Positions 1 through 8,440 of a stretch of DNA of 41,605 nt are shown here, in pieces. The notes beneath the pieces are model-generated. The model was not told the origin of the DNA. It saw only the letters and a program-made list of their open reading frames with translations, and ran no database searches. Both the position numbers and the translations under genes were made by a program. Within the stretch, counting starts at the first letter, position 1. The number at the start of each line of letters is the position of its first letter. Source of the stretch: CAZROT01 sp964601895 (GTDB taxonomy: Bacteria > Pseudomonadota > Gammaproteobacteria > Enterobacterales > Enterobacteriaceae); contig CAZROT010000015.1 of the NCBI GenBank assembly GCA_964601895.1, positions 1 through 41,605 of the forward strand, in the 5' to 3' direction.

Positions 1-1131
1 ATTATTGTTAGTACGGCACAGGAATTTGACGGGCACCTGGCTGCAAGCCTGGAAGACGGCATACTCAATTTTAATCTGGATGATGCCATCAATGCAGTAA
101 AAGGCACGGATAAATTTCAAATTAATAATAGTGACCCATTCATCAGATGGCACAATACCTTTTTTCGTGCATTAAACAAACATCAGCACATACAGACAAA
201 ACTTGCTGCTGAAGCCAAAAGTGCCAGTGAGGCGTTGCTGCCGGGAGAAACAAATCAGCAGCTGCGCAAAGAAATTCAGGATGAATTCAGCGTAACACAG
301 CTGGCTAACCGGCAAAATCTGAGAAATCATAATCATCAAAGACTGACTGATATTCGCACTGAAATGTTTGCCGACGATGTTAAGATTCTGTTTGATGAGG
401 CCAGAGCAAGAACCGAACTTAAAGATAAACTGAGAGCGGCGACGCCACAAGTTGTGAAAGAGCTTCTGGCGGTAGATGGCTCTTCTCTGGCGGCTAATAC
501 CCGGGTGCAGGAGGCAATGAATCAATATCGTAATAAAGTGGTTGCTGTTGGCAATGCCATTGTGGAAGAACACATACAGACTGCCAGAGCAGAAAGGCAG
601 GAGGCAAGGGAGGCAAAGGAGGCAACCAGCCCGCGTTTTAATCAAACCAATGAGGAAATCATAGCGGAAGCGCTGGAGCTGGCGAAGAATTTCATCGACG
701 ATTTGCCGCACATGAAATCAGTGGCAGAAAAAAATAAGGCGGCACTTATTGAGGTCCCGGGGATTGCCAAAAGCCTGTTCAAACCCTTCAGCAGCTTTGC
801 CAGCGCGTTAAAAAATGTGCCTGCACTGTTAGGTATCGGGATTGGTATCACTGCTGTTGTTGCGCCTGCAGTATTTGGCGGAGCGCTTGCGGTGATTGGT
901 ATTGCCCTTACCGGCCCGATAATCCCGTTGATAGGTATCGCTGCCATCGCCATAGGCGCATTTTTACTGATTCCTTCTTATATTAAAATATTCAGTGAAC
1001 GGGCAGAAATGCAGAAAATCAATACCTCGACAAAGAAACTTATTAAGAATGCTGATGAAGTGCAGGAGGGCATTTTAGCGGATATTAAGACTCATATGAC
1101 AACCTATGGGAATGCCGTGCTGGTATCATGA
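1..1131 (+). CDS. C-terminal part of an unrecognised protein with a membrane hairpin (5' end outside window)
   Basis: The frame is open from base 1, so this is the last 376 codons of a longer gene; an apparent TTG start at 235 is only an internal leucine codon. I do not recognise the family. The visible part is strongly helical and charged (Ala/Glu/Lys/Arg-rich, probably coiled coil, roughly residues 60-270 of the visible portion). A long hydrophobic stretch follows (about 276-326, rich in Gly, Ala, Ile and Pro), able to form two membrane helices, then a hydrophilic tail of about 50 residues. The same order (helical body, membrane hairpin, short tail) recurs in the 734-residue protein at 4856. 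Secreted membrane-acting proteins can look like this, but a secreted or effector role is inference from architecture only. No gene follows on this strand for 3 kb. Confidence 0.7.
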   Translation: MIVSTAQEFDGHLAASLEDGILNFNLDDAINAVKGTDKFQINNSDPFIRWHNTFFRALNKHQHIQTKLAAEAKSASEALLPGETNQQLRKEIQDEFSVTQLANRQNLRNHNHQRLTDIRTEMFADDVKILFDEARARTELKDKLRAATPQVVKELLAVDGSSLAANTRVQEAMNQYRNKVVAVGNAIVEEHIQTARAERQEAREAKEATSPRFNQTNEEIIAEALELAKNFIDDLPHMKSVAEKNKAALIEVPGIAKSLFKPFSSFASALKNVPALLGIGIGITAVVAPAVFGGALAVIGIALTGPIIPLIGIAAIAIGAFLLIPSYIKIFSERAEMQKINTSTKKLIKNADEVQEGILADIKTHMTTYGNAVLVS

Positions 1132-1328
1132 GTCTGTTGACAGGTATTCAGATGTAGATTATGCATGTTTAATGCGTGGCGGCTTCTGGTCATTGCAGCA
1201 GGCAGTAAGCTGATTAAAGCACAGCCAGAGCACTGACGTTAGCAAGGGCAATGTGCTCATCTGTCGCGAAAAAGAAGAGTAACGTCAGCCTGTAACTGAT
1301 GAAAACAGGCTGTCTGTAAGGTTGGCAA
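1132..1328. other. Intergenic region with a small hairpin
   Basis: Non-coding stretch between the converging genes at 1-1131 (+) and 1329-2205 (-). It holds a perfect 8-bp inverted repeat, CAGCCTGT (1286-1293) and ACAGGCTG (1305-1312), with an 11-base loop. No run of T follows on either strand, so I do not call it a terminator. Nothing else is recognised here. Confidence 0.45.
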
Positions 1329-1466
1329 TCAGTCAGATGTCGCAGGCTCAGGTTTTTTGCGTCGCCTCCTTTGTTCCTTTGCCTTTGATGGTACTGCCGG
1401 TCGTTTATCGTCTCTGTTCCATACAGAAATGACTGGCGAAACAGGTTTAATCAATGAAAGTGACAT
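1329..1466 (-). CDS. Possible 45-residue basic small protein, or frame-shifted tail of the upstream gene
   Basis: An ATG-initiated frame of 45 codons on the minus strand overlaps the last 20 bases of the gene at 1447-2205 in a different frame. The predicted product is proline-rich and very basic near its end (motif EQRRRRKKPEP). No ribosome binding site is obvious. It could be a translationally coupled small protein. It could also be the original C-terminus of the upstream protein, cut off by a frameshift, since the composition looks like a protein tail rather than random sequence. Chance is a third option at this length. Confidence 0.25.
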   Translation of the reverse strand: MSLSLIKPVSPVISVWNRDDKRPAVPSKAKEQRRRRKKPEPATSD

Positions 1467-2205
1467 TATTACCAAAACCCTCATGACAATGTTGTTTATA
1501 GTAAGTAAGTATTGGCGTCAGATCCACGCCAGGGCGTTTCTCCTGAGCTTTTTTTAAGTTCTCTGGATCAGGCTCAGCCAGAGGATTCCAGAATATGTTG
1601 ACCTTATCTTTCATGGACTCGGTAAGCTCTCTAAATGAGACCGGTCCACCGCCATAAAAACACATGTCTCCGCCATGTTTTGTGGCCACACCAACCATAT
1701 AAGAGCATCCTTTTTTATCAAGAACTTCCCAGCTATCCGGATCATTTTCTGGCGCAGCAACATAGACGATGTTTTTTTCCGGGCAGTGAGGTGAAAGATA
1801 ATCTGCTCCCTTAGCTTTATCAGATACGATACCCATCACTTCCACGCCATAGCGTTGTGCTATTGGGTAAACTGCAGTAATTCCCGGTGGGCTGGTGGCC
1901 CCTGAGCACACGATGAGATTGTGAGCACCATATTTGTCTATGGCTGCTGTTAACACTTTTTCGAGCCATTTATCCTGTTTATCAGGATCTTTATTCCCTG
2001 ATGCGGAAAATCCACAAAAAACCAATGGATGTCTGTTGGCCACTATGGCATCTATCTGCTTGCTGATGGCATCAACTGTTATCGCTGTATCAGTAGAGGT
2101 TACAGCAACTGTGCTGATATCATGAAGCGGGTCAGCATGAGCCACCGCTGAAGCAACTGCACTGGTATCCCTGGCGGGAACAGAACTATTGACGGAATAA
2201 AACAT
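1447..2205 (-). CDS. Rossmann-like protein, probable SLOG/LOG-type nucleotide-binding fold
   Basis: 252 residues, ATG start with an AAGGTG ribosome binding site (2211-2216). After a variable Ser/Ala/Thr-rich N-terminus of about 55 residues comes a Rossmann-like core. A first beta strand and glycine turn read PLVFCGFSASG (60-70), a second strand and turn NLIVCSGATSPPGIT (96-110), and a late glycine loop YGGGPVSFRELTESM (184-198). The last resembles the GGxGTxxE loop of LOG/SLOG proteins, such as PpnN elsewhere in this window, but the Thr is replaced. SLOG domains bind or cleave nucleotide-derived ligands; a ligand here cannot be named. It is a single gene beside tRNA-Ala, with no partner gene. 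The fold call is inference from motif spacing; the exact family is unknown to me. Confidence 0.6.
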   Translation of the reverse strand: MFYSVNSSVPARDTSAVASAVAHADPLHDISTVAVTSTDTAITVDAISKQIDAIVANRHPLVFCGFSASGNKDPDKQDKWLEKVLTAAIDKYGAHNLIVCSGATSPPGITAVYPIAQRYGVEVMGIVSDKAKGADYLSPHCPEKNIVYVAAPENDPDSWEVLDKKGCSYMVGVATKHGGDMCFYGGGPVSFRELTESMKDKVNIFWNPLAEPDPENLKKAQEKRPGVDLTPILTYYKQHCHEGFGNNVTFID

Positions 2206-2376
2206 AATGTCACCTTTTTATTGTTTATTTTTATTGTCAGGTATTATGACCGCAGGATTTAACTGTGTTTGTGACAAAAGCACTATTCAGGGATGTTAAA
2301 AAGCAGTAAATAAAACACGAATTGCTGTAACACAGGAAATAATTTCGGGAAGATAATTCTGCAGATAGTGATTGTG

Positions 2377-2452
<76 letters not shown>

Positions 2453-2572
2453 ACGATATCACCCACCGCACTGGTGTGCCGCGGATGATATGAAACCGGT
2501 GCCATACTGTCAATGGCTAAATTTATTATTGCCATTGAGCGTTGAAAAAAACAGCAATTATAATGCCCTGCT

Positions 2573-3988
2573 TCACTGCGCAGAGGCGTTGTGAGTGATA
2601 AATGCCAGTGCTTTGTCGATACGTGCAAGAGTACGTGCCTGACCAATAGCGTGCACGGTGACATCCATAGCGGGGGACTGACTGCCACCGGTGACAGCGA
2701 CACGCAACGGCATGCCCACTTTACCCATCCCTGTGCCCATGGCATCAGCCGTATTCTGAATGGCTTCATGTACACTTGCTGGCGTCCAGTTGCTGATTTC
2801 AGCAAGCCGGGTACGGACCATGTTCAGTGGTTGTTGTGCCTGTGCGGACAGATGCTGCCTGGCCGCTTTATCATCAAAATGTGAAAACTCTTCATAGAAA
2901 TAATGACAGGTGCTGGCCATTTCTTTCAGTGTCTTACAGCGCTCACCCAGCAATTTTATGAGTTCAACCAGTGACGGGCCCTGATGCGTTTTCAGACCCT
3001 GATTGCGGATATGCCAGTCGAGATGGACAGCAACGTATTCCGCCGGCAGGTGATTAATATAATGATGGTTAAGCCAGTTTAGTTTATCTCTGTTAAACGC
3101 ACCTGATGATTTATTCAGATTATCGAGAGAAAACAATGCCTTCATCTCATCAATGGAAAAAATTTCCTGATTGCCATGAGACCAGCCGAGCCGCACCAGA
3201 TAGTTGAGTAATGCTTCGGGCAGATAGCCCTCATCGCGGTACTGCATGACACCGACAGCGCCGTAACGCTTCGAGAGTTTTCTGCCATCTTCATCGAGAA
3301 TCATAGAAACATGGCTATATTGCGGCACAGGTGCACCCAGTGCCTTTAAAATATTAATCTGACGCGGTGTGTTATTAATGTGGTCTTCACCGCGAATAAC
3401 ATGCGTGATTTCCATATCCCAGTCATCGACGACAACACAGAAATTATAGGTGGCCGTCCCATCCGTACGGCGGATAATCAAATCATCCAGCTCCTGATTG
3501 CTGAATTCGACAGGGCCACGAATACTGTCGTTAAAACATACCGACCCTTCACTGGGATTGAGAAAACGTACCACAAATGGCTCACTGCTGTCCGCTTTGT
3601 GCTGCCGGTGGCGACAGTGACCGTCATAACGTGGTTTTTCTCCTCTGGCCAGCTGAGCTTCACGCATTGTGTCCAGACGCTCTCTGGTGCACACACATTT
3701 ATACGCACTTCCACTGATTAGCATTGCGTCGATAACCTGCTGATAGCGTTCAGAACGTTTGCTTTGAAAAAAGGGGCCCTCATCCCAGTCAAGATTAAGC
3801 CAGTTCATGGATTCCATGATGGCATCTATGGCCTCCTGTGTTGAGCGCTCTTTGTCGGTATCTTCAATGCGTAACAGAAACTTTCCGCCAGCATGGCGTG
3901 CAAATAACCAGCAATAAAGTGCAGTACGCGCACCGCCAACGTGCAGATAACCGGTGGGGCTGGGTGCAAAGCGTGTTTTAATTTTCAT
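2573..3988 (-). CDS. gltX: Glutamate--tRNA ligase (GluRS)
   Basis: Class I aminoacyl-tRNA synthetase that charges tRNA-Glu with glutamate using ATP, in the cytosol. It is 471 residues, the E. coli length. The HIGH-type motif is in PSPTGYLHVGGAR near the N-terminus and the KMSKS-type motif is KLSKR in mid-protein. A zinc site of the E. coli type is suggested by CVC near residue 98 and by GHCRH about 25 residues later. The C-terminal half is the helical anticodon-binding region. The start is ATG, read on the minus strand from 3988. The gene diverges from the tRNA-Val/tRNA-Lys pair and is followed by tRNA-Ala, the same arrangement as in E. coli. Confidence 0.97.
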   Translation of the reverse strand: MKIKTRFAPSPTGYLHVGGARTALYCWLFARHAGGKFLLRIEDTDKERSTQEAIDAIMESMNWLNLDWDEGPFFQSKRSERYQQVIDAMLISGSAYKCVCTRERLDTMREAQLARGEKPRYDGHCRHRQHKADSSEPFVVRFLNPSEGSVCFNDSIRGPVEFSNQELDDLIIRRTDGTATYNFCVVVDDWDMEITHVIRGEDHINNTPRQINILKALGAPVPQYSHVSMILDEDGRKLSKRYGAVGVMQYRDEGYLPEALLNYLVRLGWSHGNQEIFSIDEMKALFSLDNLNKSSGAFNRDKLNWLNHHYINHLPAEYVAVHLDWHIRNQGLKTHQGPSLVELIKLLGERCKTLKEMASTCHYFYEEFSHFDDKAARQHLSAQAQQPLNMVRTRLAEISNWTPASVHEAIQNTADAMGTGMGKVGMPLRVAVTGGSQSPAMDVTVHAIGQARTLARIDKALAFITHNASAQ

Positions 3989-4099
3989 TAATCAGTGCCT
4001 TTCATCAGATAATTACACAGTCTTATTGCTATACTGCGCGCAGGTAATAAAGGTAAAGCGATATTCTACCCGATAACGCAGGGCCCTGACATCCATTGT

Positions 4100-4171
4100 C
4101 CCGGTTGATAGAGAGAATCAGGGATTTTACGCTGATGATGACGCAGTCTGTTTAAATTTACGTCAACCGGG
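4100..4171 (+). repeat. Long-range inverted repeat between gltX and tRNA-Val
   Basis: Perfect 9-base arms, CCCGGTTGA (4100-4108) and TCAACCGGG (4163-4171), enclose 54 bases. The right arm is followed by GCGTTTTAT. It lies in the divergent promoter space of gltX and the tRNA genes. It could be the closing stem of a small structured RNA with a weak terminator-like end, or an operator pair. Upstream TATACT at 4030-4035 could serve as a -10 box, but I see no convincing -35. Confidence 0.35.
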
Positions 4172-4191
4172 GCGTTTTATTATAAAAATCG

Positions 4192-4219
4192 TTGACTCAC
4201 TGCCAGCTATCTCTATAAT
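4192..4219 (+). promoter_or_regulatory. Sigma-70 promoter of the tRNA-Val/tRNA-Lys genes
   Basis: TTGACT (4192-4197) and a perfect TATAAT (4214-4219) are separated by 16 bases. An AT-rich, UP-element-like stretch (about 4173-4190) lies just before the -35, and the bases after the -10 are GC-rich, as usual for stringently controlled stable-RNA promoters. Confidence 0.85.
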
Positions 4220-4236
4220 GCCACCCCAGCAGGCAC

Positions 4237-4312
4237 GGGCGATTAGCTCAGTTGGTAGAGCATCTCCTTTACACGGAGGGGGTCATCAGTTCGAATCTGG
4301 TATCGCCCACCA
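4237..4312 (+). tRNA. tRNA-Val (TAC)
   Basis: 76 bases with encoded CCA. The acceptor stem GGGCGAT pairs with ATCGCCC, the anticodon loop is TTTACAC (anticodon TAC), and the T arm contains GTTCGAATC. E. coli has several valine tRNA copies before lysV at the matching place; here there is one. Confidence 0.96.
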
Positions 4313-4436
4313 GTTTTTACGTGCAGTTGTTGCAGTTAAAGTGCTTATTCTGTGCAGCCAGGCAACAACAACGTGACGAAGCAATATCCTCGTTGGTAAA
4401 ACTGATGGATAACATCAGCGAATTTTCTCTTCTTTA

Positions 4437-4512
4437 GGGCCGTTAGCTCAGTCGGTAGAGCAGTTGACTTTTAATCAATTGGTCGCAGGTTCGAATCCCG
4501 CACGGCCCACCA
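4437..4512 (+). tRNA. tRNA-Lys (TTT)
   Basis: 76 bases with encoded CCA and essentially the enterobacterial lysine tRNA sequence. The anticodon loop is CTTTTAA (anticodon TTT) and the acceptor stem GGGCCGT pairs with ACGGCCC. It is probably co-transcribed with tRNA-Val, 124 bases upstream. Its 3' side borders the unrecognised 734-residue gene, a position often used by inserted DNA. Confidence 0.97.
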
Positions 4513-4855
4513 TTAAATACCTTCTTATGCTTTCAGACGCAAAATGCGCATATCATGCACAAAAAGCAGATTATGTGATGGCCATTTATCGGTGTTTATA
4601 AGGCGATTTTTAGCGCCAGAAATTGTCGCTAAAAAGCAGGCTAAAAACACCTGGATAATAATCAAAGATACTTTGCGTTCATTCCTTCAGAGATAACATT
4701 TTTGCGATCTACATCGCACTCCCTTAAATGGCTCATTTTTGATATCAGTTTTTATCACATTTCAGCATAATTTTTCAGAGTTTTTCACAAAAACAATACA
4801 CCTCCTGCATCGCTACAGCCGGTGGATGCACAACGCTAAATTGCGAGGATAGGTT
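4513..4855. other. Intergenic region between tRNA-Lys and the 734-residue gene, with an inverted repeat
   Basis: 343 AT-rich bases without a gene. They contain a perfect 9-base inverted repeat, TTTTTAGCG (4607-4615) and CGCTAAAAA (4627-4635), with an 11-base spacer. This could be an operator or a weak bidirectional terminator for the tRNA transcript. I see no convincing consensus promoter for the downstream gene. I looked for a second copy of the tRNA-Lys 3' end downstream as a sign of integration and found none. Confidence 0.4.
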
Positions 4856-7060
4856 ATGGCACTTTCTGCTACTGCTAATCGGAAACATACTTTCCGTAGT
4901 TTTTTTAACCCTAAGTCTGAAAAATTAAAGAATCCAGCCACGCCTTCTGTGGTAGAAGCGCTACATTCTGTAAATAGTAGTAGCGGTCTCATGCCTGTAT
5001 TCATTCAACAAGCTGTTGACACGAAACCGAAAAATAGCGAGTCCCCACAGTTTTCTAACCAGATTACAGCGATAGAACAGGCTGAACGTCTGGAACAATT
5101 ATTAGATGACCCAGATTCCCGGGTTCACAGAAGGCAGCTCACCACTAACAAGCAAATTTCTCTGACTGAATCACAGGGTGATAACAACAGTGACAGTAGG
5201 GCAGCAGAGGAAAGATTTCAACAGCGCGGCCAGCAACTGCTTTATTTGCTTAATGAATATGTTGATGCTGTTACTACCATTAAGTCTCTGGTAAAACCCA
5301 ATCATTACAAACGTCTTGAAAAAGACTTCACGGCAAAGCCGCTGAATGAATTTTTTACCTTTGATAATCATGGCGTGGTTGTGTTTAAAGACAGGGGGAG
5401 AACGTCAGTAACAGATAAGGAATTTGATACCATTTATAGTGCTTTTTGCGGTGTGCATAAAGGACATAGTACGCTGGTGCAGCAATTAAAGCAGCTGGCG
5501 ATACGGGATTTTCCTGAATCCGCCAGTGCCGGCGCTATCGTTAACAAGGTGGTGCAAAGTCGCCACGGTAATACAGCAAAAGAACAGTGTCTGGAAAAGC
5601 TGCTTCTCGCTCTTGCTGCTGGTGGCACGCTCTCTGATACGCAGTTGCGTGAGGATAGCGAGGGCCGCATCAATCAGCTCTTAGGCAGGAATGACGTATT
5701 AGCGTATATCGACGATAAAAATGCACAGCTAAAGACACCCGATTCGGGTGAAGAGCTTCTGTCGCCAGGTGAAAAGAGCAAAAGAGTTCGACAAAACAGT
5801 TACAGTTATAGTTTACGTATGGGGGAGCTTGTTAGTCGCCGTGCCAAAGTATGCAATCGTATGGTAGCGAAGCTTCATTCTCCTGCGAGTGTTGCTGAGC
5901 AAATGCATGCTAACCTGACTGCTGCAGTAGCGGACCTGAAGCATGCCAGTGTTGATCAACAGATATTGGGGAATCTTAAGCCAGCTTTTCTGACTATCAG
6001 CCAGCAATGCTATTGTGATGTTCTTCTGGAGGCTTTCGAGAAAAATGATAAAGCATTCCTGGCTAACGTAGATAACAGTCAGGGTGAACATTATCGCCTT
6101 ATCTGTGAACAGATAGATAAACATCCTGGCGAAGCGGCTGATCTTATTGCCCAGTGGGTAGAGAAATTCACAAAAACTATTCAGAGGCTGCCAGGCTATC
6201 AGGCCGAAGAGCGTCATGTAATGCAAGCAGCGATGGATGAGGCAAAGATACCGGCGTATAAGCAACAGCAGGTGCTTGATCTGTATACACAAAAGCAACA
6301 GCGGCAGTACCGGCTTTTTTGTGAAGCAGAACAAAAGGTATTTGATCGGTTGATTACAAAAGGAATCACTGTTGCCGGAATAGAGACTGAACATGATCTT
6401 AGTGTTGCACTCGAAACCAGTGCCAGCACTGGTACGCTGGCGGATGAAGTCCCCAAAGGGATCAGAAGGATCCTGCCCTTGAAGCGTCGTGTAATTGCAG
6501 CCACAGAGAGAACAATAGACTGCATGGAATTGGCGCTCAAAATGCATGATAAGCTAACTGAGGTGACTAAAACCCATGCCATAGCGATAGCCAGGGTAAC
6601 TCAGCAGGTGATGCCGAGGTCAACCAGTGAAACTCTTCAGGCAATTGATAAAAGGATAAATGACTATGGCCTTCGGGAAGCTGATAAATTAGCAGCAACG
6701 GTGCTTACCAAGGACGAGATAGTGCAGATAACCGCTGCGATGCTTCCTCCTGAACCTAGTGTATTGCGTAGGATAATACAGGCAGTCAGTAACCCGTTTT
6801 CAGCAATGTCGATTGCTGCGACAACAACCATAATAGTGTTGACTGCTGTCTTTTCTACCCTGGCAGCTCCCCTGGCGCCTTTTATTGTGCTTGGTGTGAT
6901 AGCGACCTTTGGTTTTACCTGGTTCCAGTGGAAAAATGAAGAGAGCAAATCTCAGGAGGCTCATAAGGTTCATGGTAAGTTTAAACTCCTTGTGAATGCG
7001 CATAATGCTGTTCTTGCTCCCGTTAGCATGTTTGCCAGGTTTATGAATCTGTTCCGTTAA
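4856..7060 (+). CDS. Large unrecognised protein with helical body and C-terminal membrane hairpin
   Basis: 734 residues, ATG start with GAGG at 4845-4848. I do not recognise the family. Residues 1-120 are polar and probably disordered. Residues 120-640 are almost entirely helical, with several Gln/Glu/Lys-rich coiled-coil-like stretches. Two hydrophobic helices span about 651-673 and 674-690, separated by a proline turn (APLAP), and a 45-residue tail ends in FMNLFR. There is no signal peptide. The design matches the partial protein at 1-1131, so the two may be distant relatives, though I cannot align them well outside the membrane part. It stands alone beside tRNA-Lys and ends at a strong terminator. 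A role in host interaction (secreted effector or translocator-like) is a guess from architecture and context. Confidence 0.75.
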   Translation: MALSATANRKHTFRSFFNPKSEKLKNPATPSVVEALHSVNSSSGLMPVFIQQAVDTKPKNSESPQFSNQITAIEQAERLEQLLDDPDSRVHRRQLTTNKQISLTESQGDNNSDSRAAEERFQQRGQQLLYLLNEYVDAVTTIKSLVKPNHYKRLEKDFTAKPLNEFFTFDNHGVVVFKDRGRTSVTDKEFDTIYSAFCGVHKGHSTLVQQLKQLAIRDFPESASAGAIVNKVVQSRHGNTAKEQCLEKLLLALAAGGTLSDTQLREDSEGRINQLLGRNDVLAYIDDKNAQLKTPDSGEELLSPGEKSKRVRQNSYSYSLRMGELVSRRAKVCNRMVAKLHSPASVAEQMHANLTAAVADLKHASVDQQILGNLKPAFLTISQQCYCDVLLEAFEKNDKAFLANVDNSQGEHYRLICEQIDKHPGEAADLIAQWVEKFTKTIQRLPGYQAEERHVMQAAMDEAKIPAYKQQQVLDLYTQKQQRQYRLFCEAEQKVFDRLITKGITVAGIETEHDLSVALETSASTGTLADEVPKGIRRILPLKRRVIAATERTIDCMELALKMHDKLTEVTKTHAIAIARVTQQVMPRSTSETLQAIDKRINDYGLREADKLAATVLTKDEIVQITAAMLPPEPSVLRRIIQAVSNPFSAMSIAATTTIIVLTAVFSTLAAPLAPFIVLGVIATFGFTWFQWKNEESKSQEAHKVHGKFKLLVNAHNAVLAPVSMFARFMNLFR

Positions 7061-7122
7061 AAGCCTGAAGCAACCTGCGTCCTGGTTCAGGGTGCAGGCT
7101 GTCTTAACGGTTAAAAATAACA

Positions 7123-7151
7123 GGGCTCCCGGATAACAGGAGCCCTTTTTT
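7123..7151 (+). terminator. Rho-independent terminator
   Basis: Perfect stem GGGCTCC (7123-7129) and GGAGCCC (7139-7145), a 9-base loop and six T. It ends transcription of the 734-residue gene 63 bases after its stop. Confidence 0.92.
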
Positions 7152-7629
7152 ATCATTTACTGCATAGGGTGAGTGCATGCCTGAAGGCGTTATGTACCCC
7201 ACGCCTGTTCGATTCGATGCTAAACCTCCACAGACTCGCTACTGTTACTTCTTATAAGGCCACGAGTTCTGGGCATTTCTCGCTTCATCACCCTGTCATT
7301 TCATAACGTTCTTTTTATCATTGTGCAGCTAAATAGCAAATTCGCGGCTGTTTTTTGTGCGCTGCAATTAACGTATTTTCCCTGATAAATTTCTGACTAT
7401 TTATTTTTGTAATTAATGTTTTTTAACTTATAATTAACATAAAAACAACATCCATCCATTGGTATCTTGATACCGCACTGTACTCTGCTCGCAGGAGCAT
7501 TTTCATCCCGCGGAAGCAGGAAGATATTGTTAACAATATGATATTTTTATATGTAATAAAAATTACAAAAATGTTAATGTATGGATGAAATTGGTTAAAA
7601 ACAGCATCTAGTTACGGCAGGTTTCTGTC
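7152..7629. other. AT-rich intergenic region upstream of the paralogue pair
   Basis: 478 bases with no gene, becoming very AT-rich after about 7370. Apart from the candidate promoter at 7407-7434 I see nothing in it. If that promoter is used, the next gene has a leader of nearly 190 bases, long enough for post-transcriptional control. Confidence 0.5.
7407..7434 (+). promoter_or_regulatory. Candidate promoter of the first paralogue gene
   Basis: TTGTAA (7407-7412), 16 bases, then TATAAT (7429-7434), in an AT-rich setting on the same strand as the gene at 7630. The -10 is perfect and the -35 matches 4 of 6. AT-rich DNA gives such matches by chance. Confidence 0.35.
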
Positions 7630-8316
7630 ATGCCTGATATTAATGTTACGACAGATTCAGCACATCCGCACAGGCGTATCGATAAACCTGGCGATGGTCT
7701 CAGTGATAATCAACCGGCGAGCCGTATCGGGATTGTTTCCATTCATAACAGCACACAGACTCCCACTGCGCTGCGCGCGCGCAGTACACCTGGCACTGCT
7801 AACCCTGTGCGCGGAAAACTGCATACTTTTATGCACGGGCTCTGGTTTATTTTAAAAAGCACCACCCAAATTCTGCAAAAGCAATATGAAGTGCACAATA
7901 GCCTGACGCGTGAAGAGGGCAAGGCAGAAAAACCCATTCAGGCGACGGATATGGATATGAAGGCATACCATATCAGAAAGAAAATTGCGGCACTTAAACA
8001 GCCAGTCATGCGGCATAGTGGAGAAGGTTTTTCCGCATTGCATAAACACATTGTCAGCAGAGGCGGGGCCCCGCAGATCAATGAAAACATGGCGACACTG
8101 CTATTCAGTGCAAAAAAATCAATCAACGCTTCAGGGACTCCCGTATTACCCACCGCCCTGAGAGCGTCGCAGGCGATGGGACATGCCACTGAGCGGCATC
8201 CTCTGCTCAAAAAACCATTTAGCCGTGAAAAACGTCTGTTGACAGACAGAAGACGCAAAGATCTCGGTCCTCCCGGAAAAACTGAACGCCGCAAAGCAGA
8301 TAGAAGAATGCAATAA
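7630..8316 (+). CDS. Unrecognised basic protein, first of a tandem paralogue pair
   Basis: 228 residues, ATG start with a GGCAGG site at about 7616-7621. No signal peptide or clear membrane helix is present. Residues 1-160 are polar and of unknown fold. Residues 169-228 form a module shared with the next gene: VLPxAL, then GHxTER, then LKxP, then TDRRRKDLGP, and finally ERRKADRR at the extreme C-terminus. A short copy of part of the module (PTALRA) occurs at about 45-50 and again at about 174-179. The density of Arg and Asp in RR repeats suggests RNA, DNA or acidic-partner binding, but that is inference. It lies 571 bases after the preceding gene and 242 before its relative. I do not know the family. 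Confidence 0.7.
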   Translation: MPDINVTTDSAHPHRRIDKPGDGLSDNQPASRIGIVSIHNSTQTPTALRARSTPGTANPVRGKLHTFMHGLWFILKSTTQILQKQYEVHNSLTREEGKAEKPIQATDMDMKAYHIRKKIAALKQPVMRHSGEGFSALHKHIVSRGGAPQINENMATLLFSAKKSINASGTPVLPTALRASQAMGHATERHPLLKKPFSREKRLLTDRRRKDLGPPGKTERRKADRRMQ

Positions 8317-8440
8317 GACCTGACGCAGGTTATCCATTTCTTAAGCAGATTTTGGTAATCGCTATGTCTGGTTTCACCGGCGGCACATTATCGTTAAAAA
8401 GTCCATTATTACTGGTCAGGATGGTCTATTTTTGATATCG

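Noticed and set aside
1357..1557. 66-codon plus-strand frame overlapping the SLOG-like gene's end
   Set aside because: Antisense to better supported minus-strand frames, with no ribosome site.
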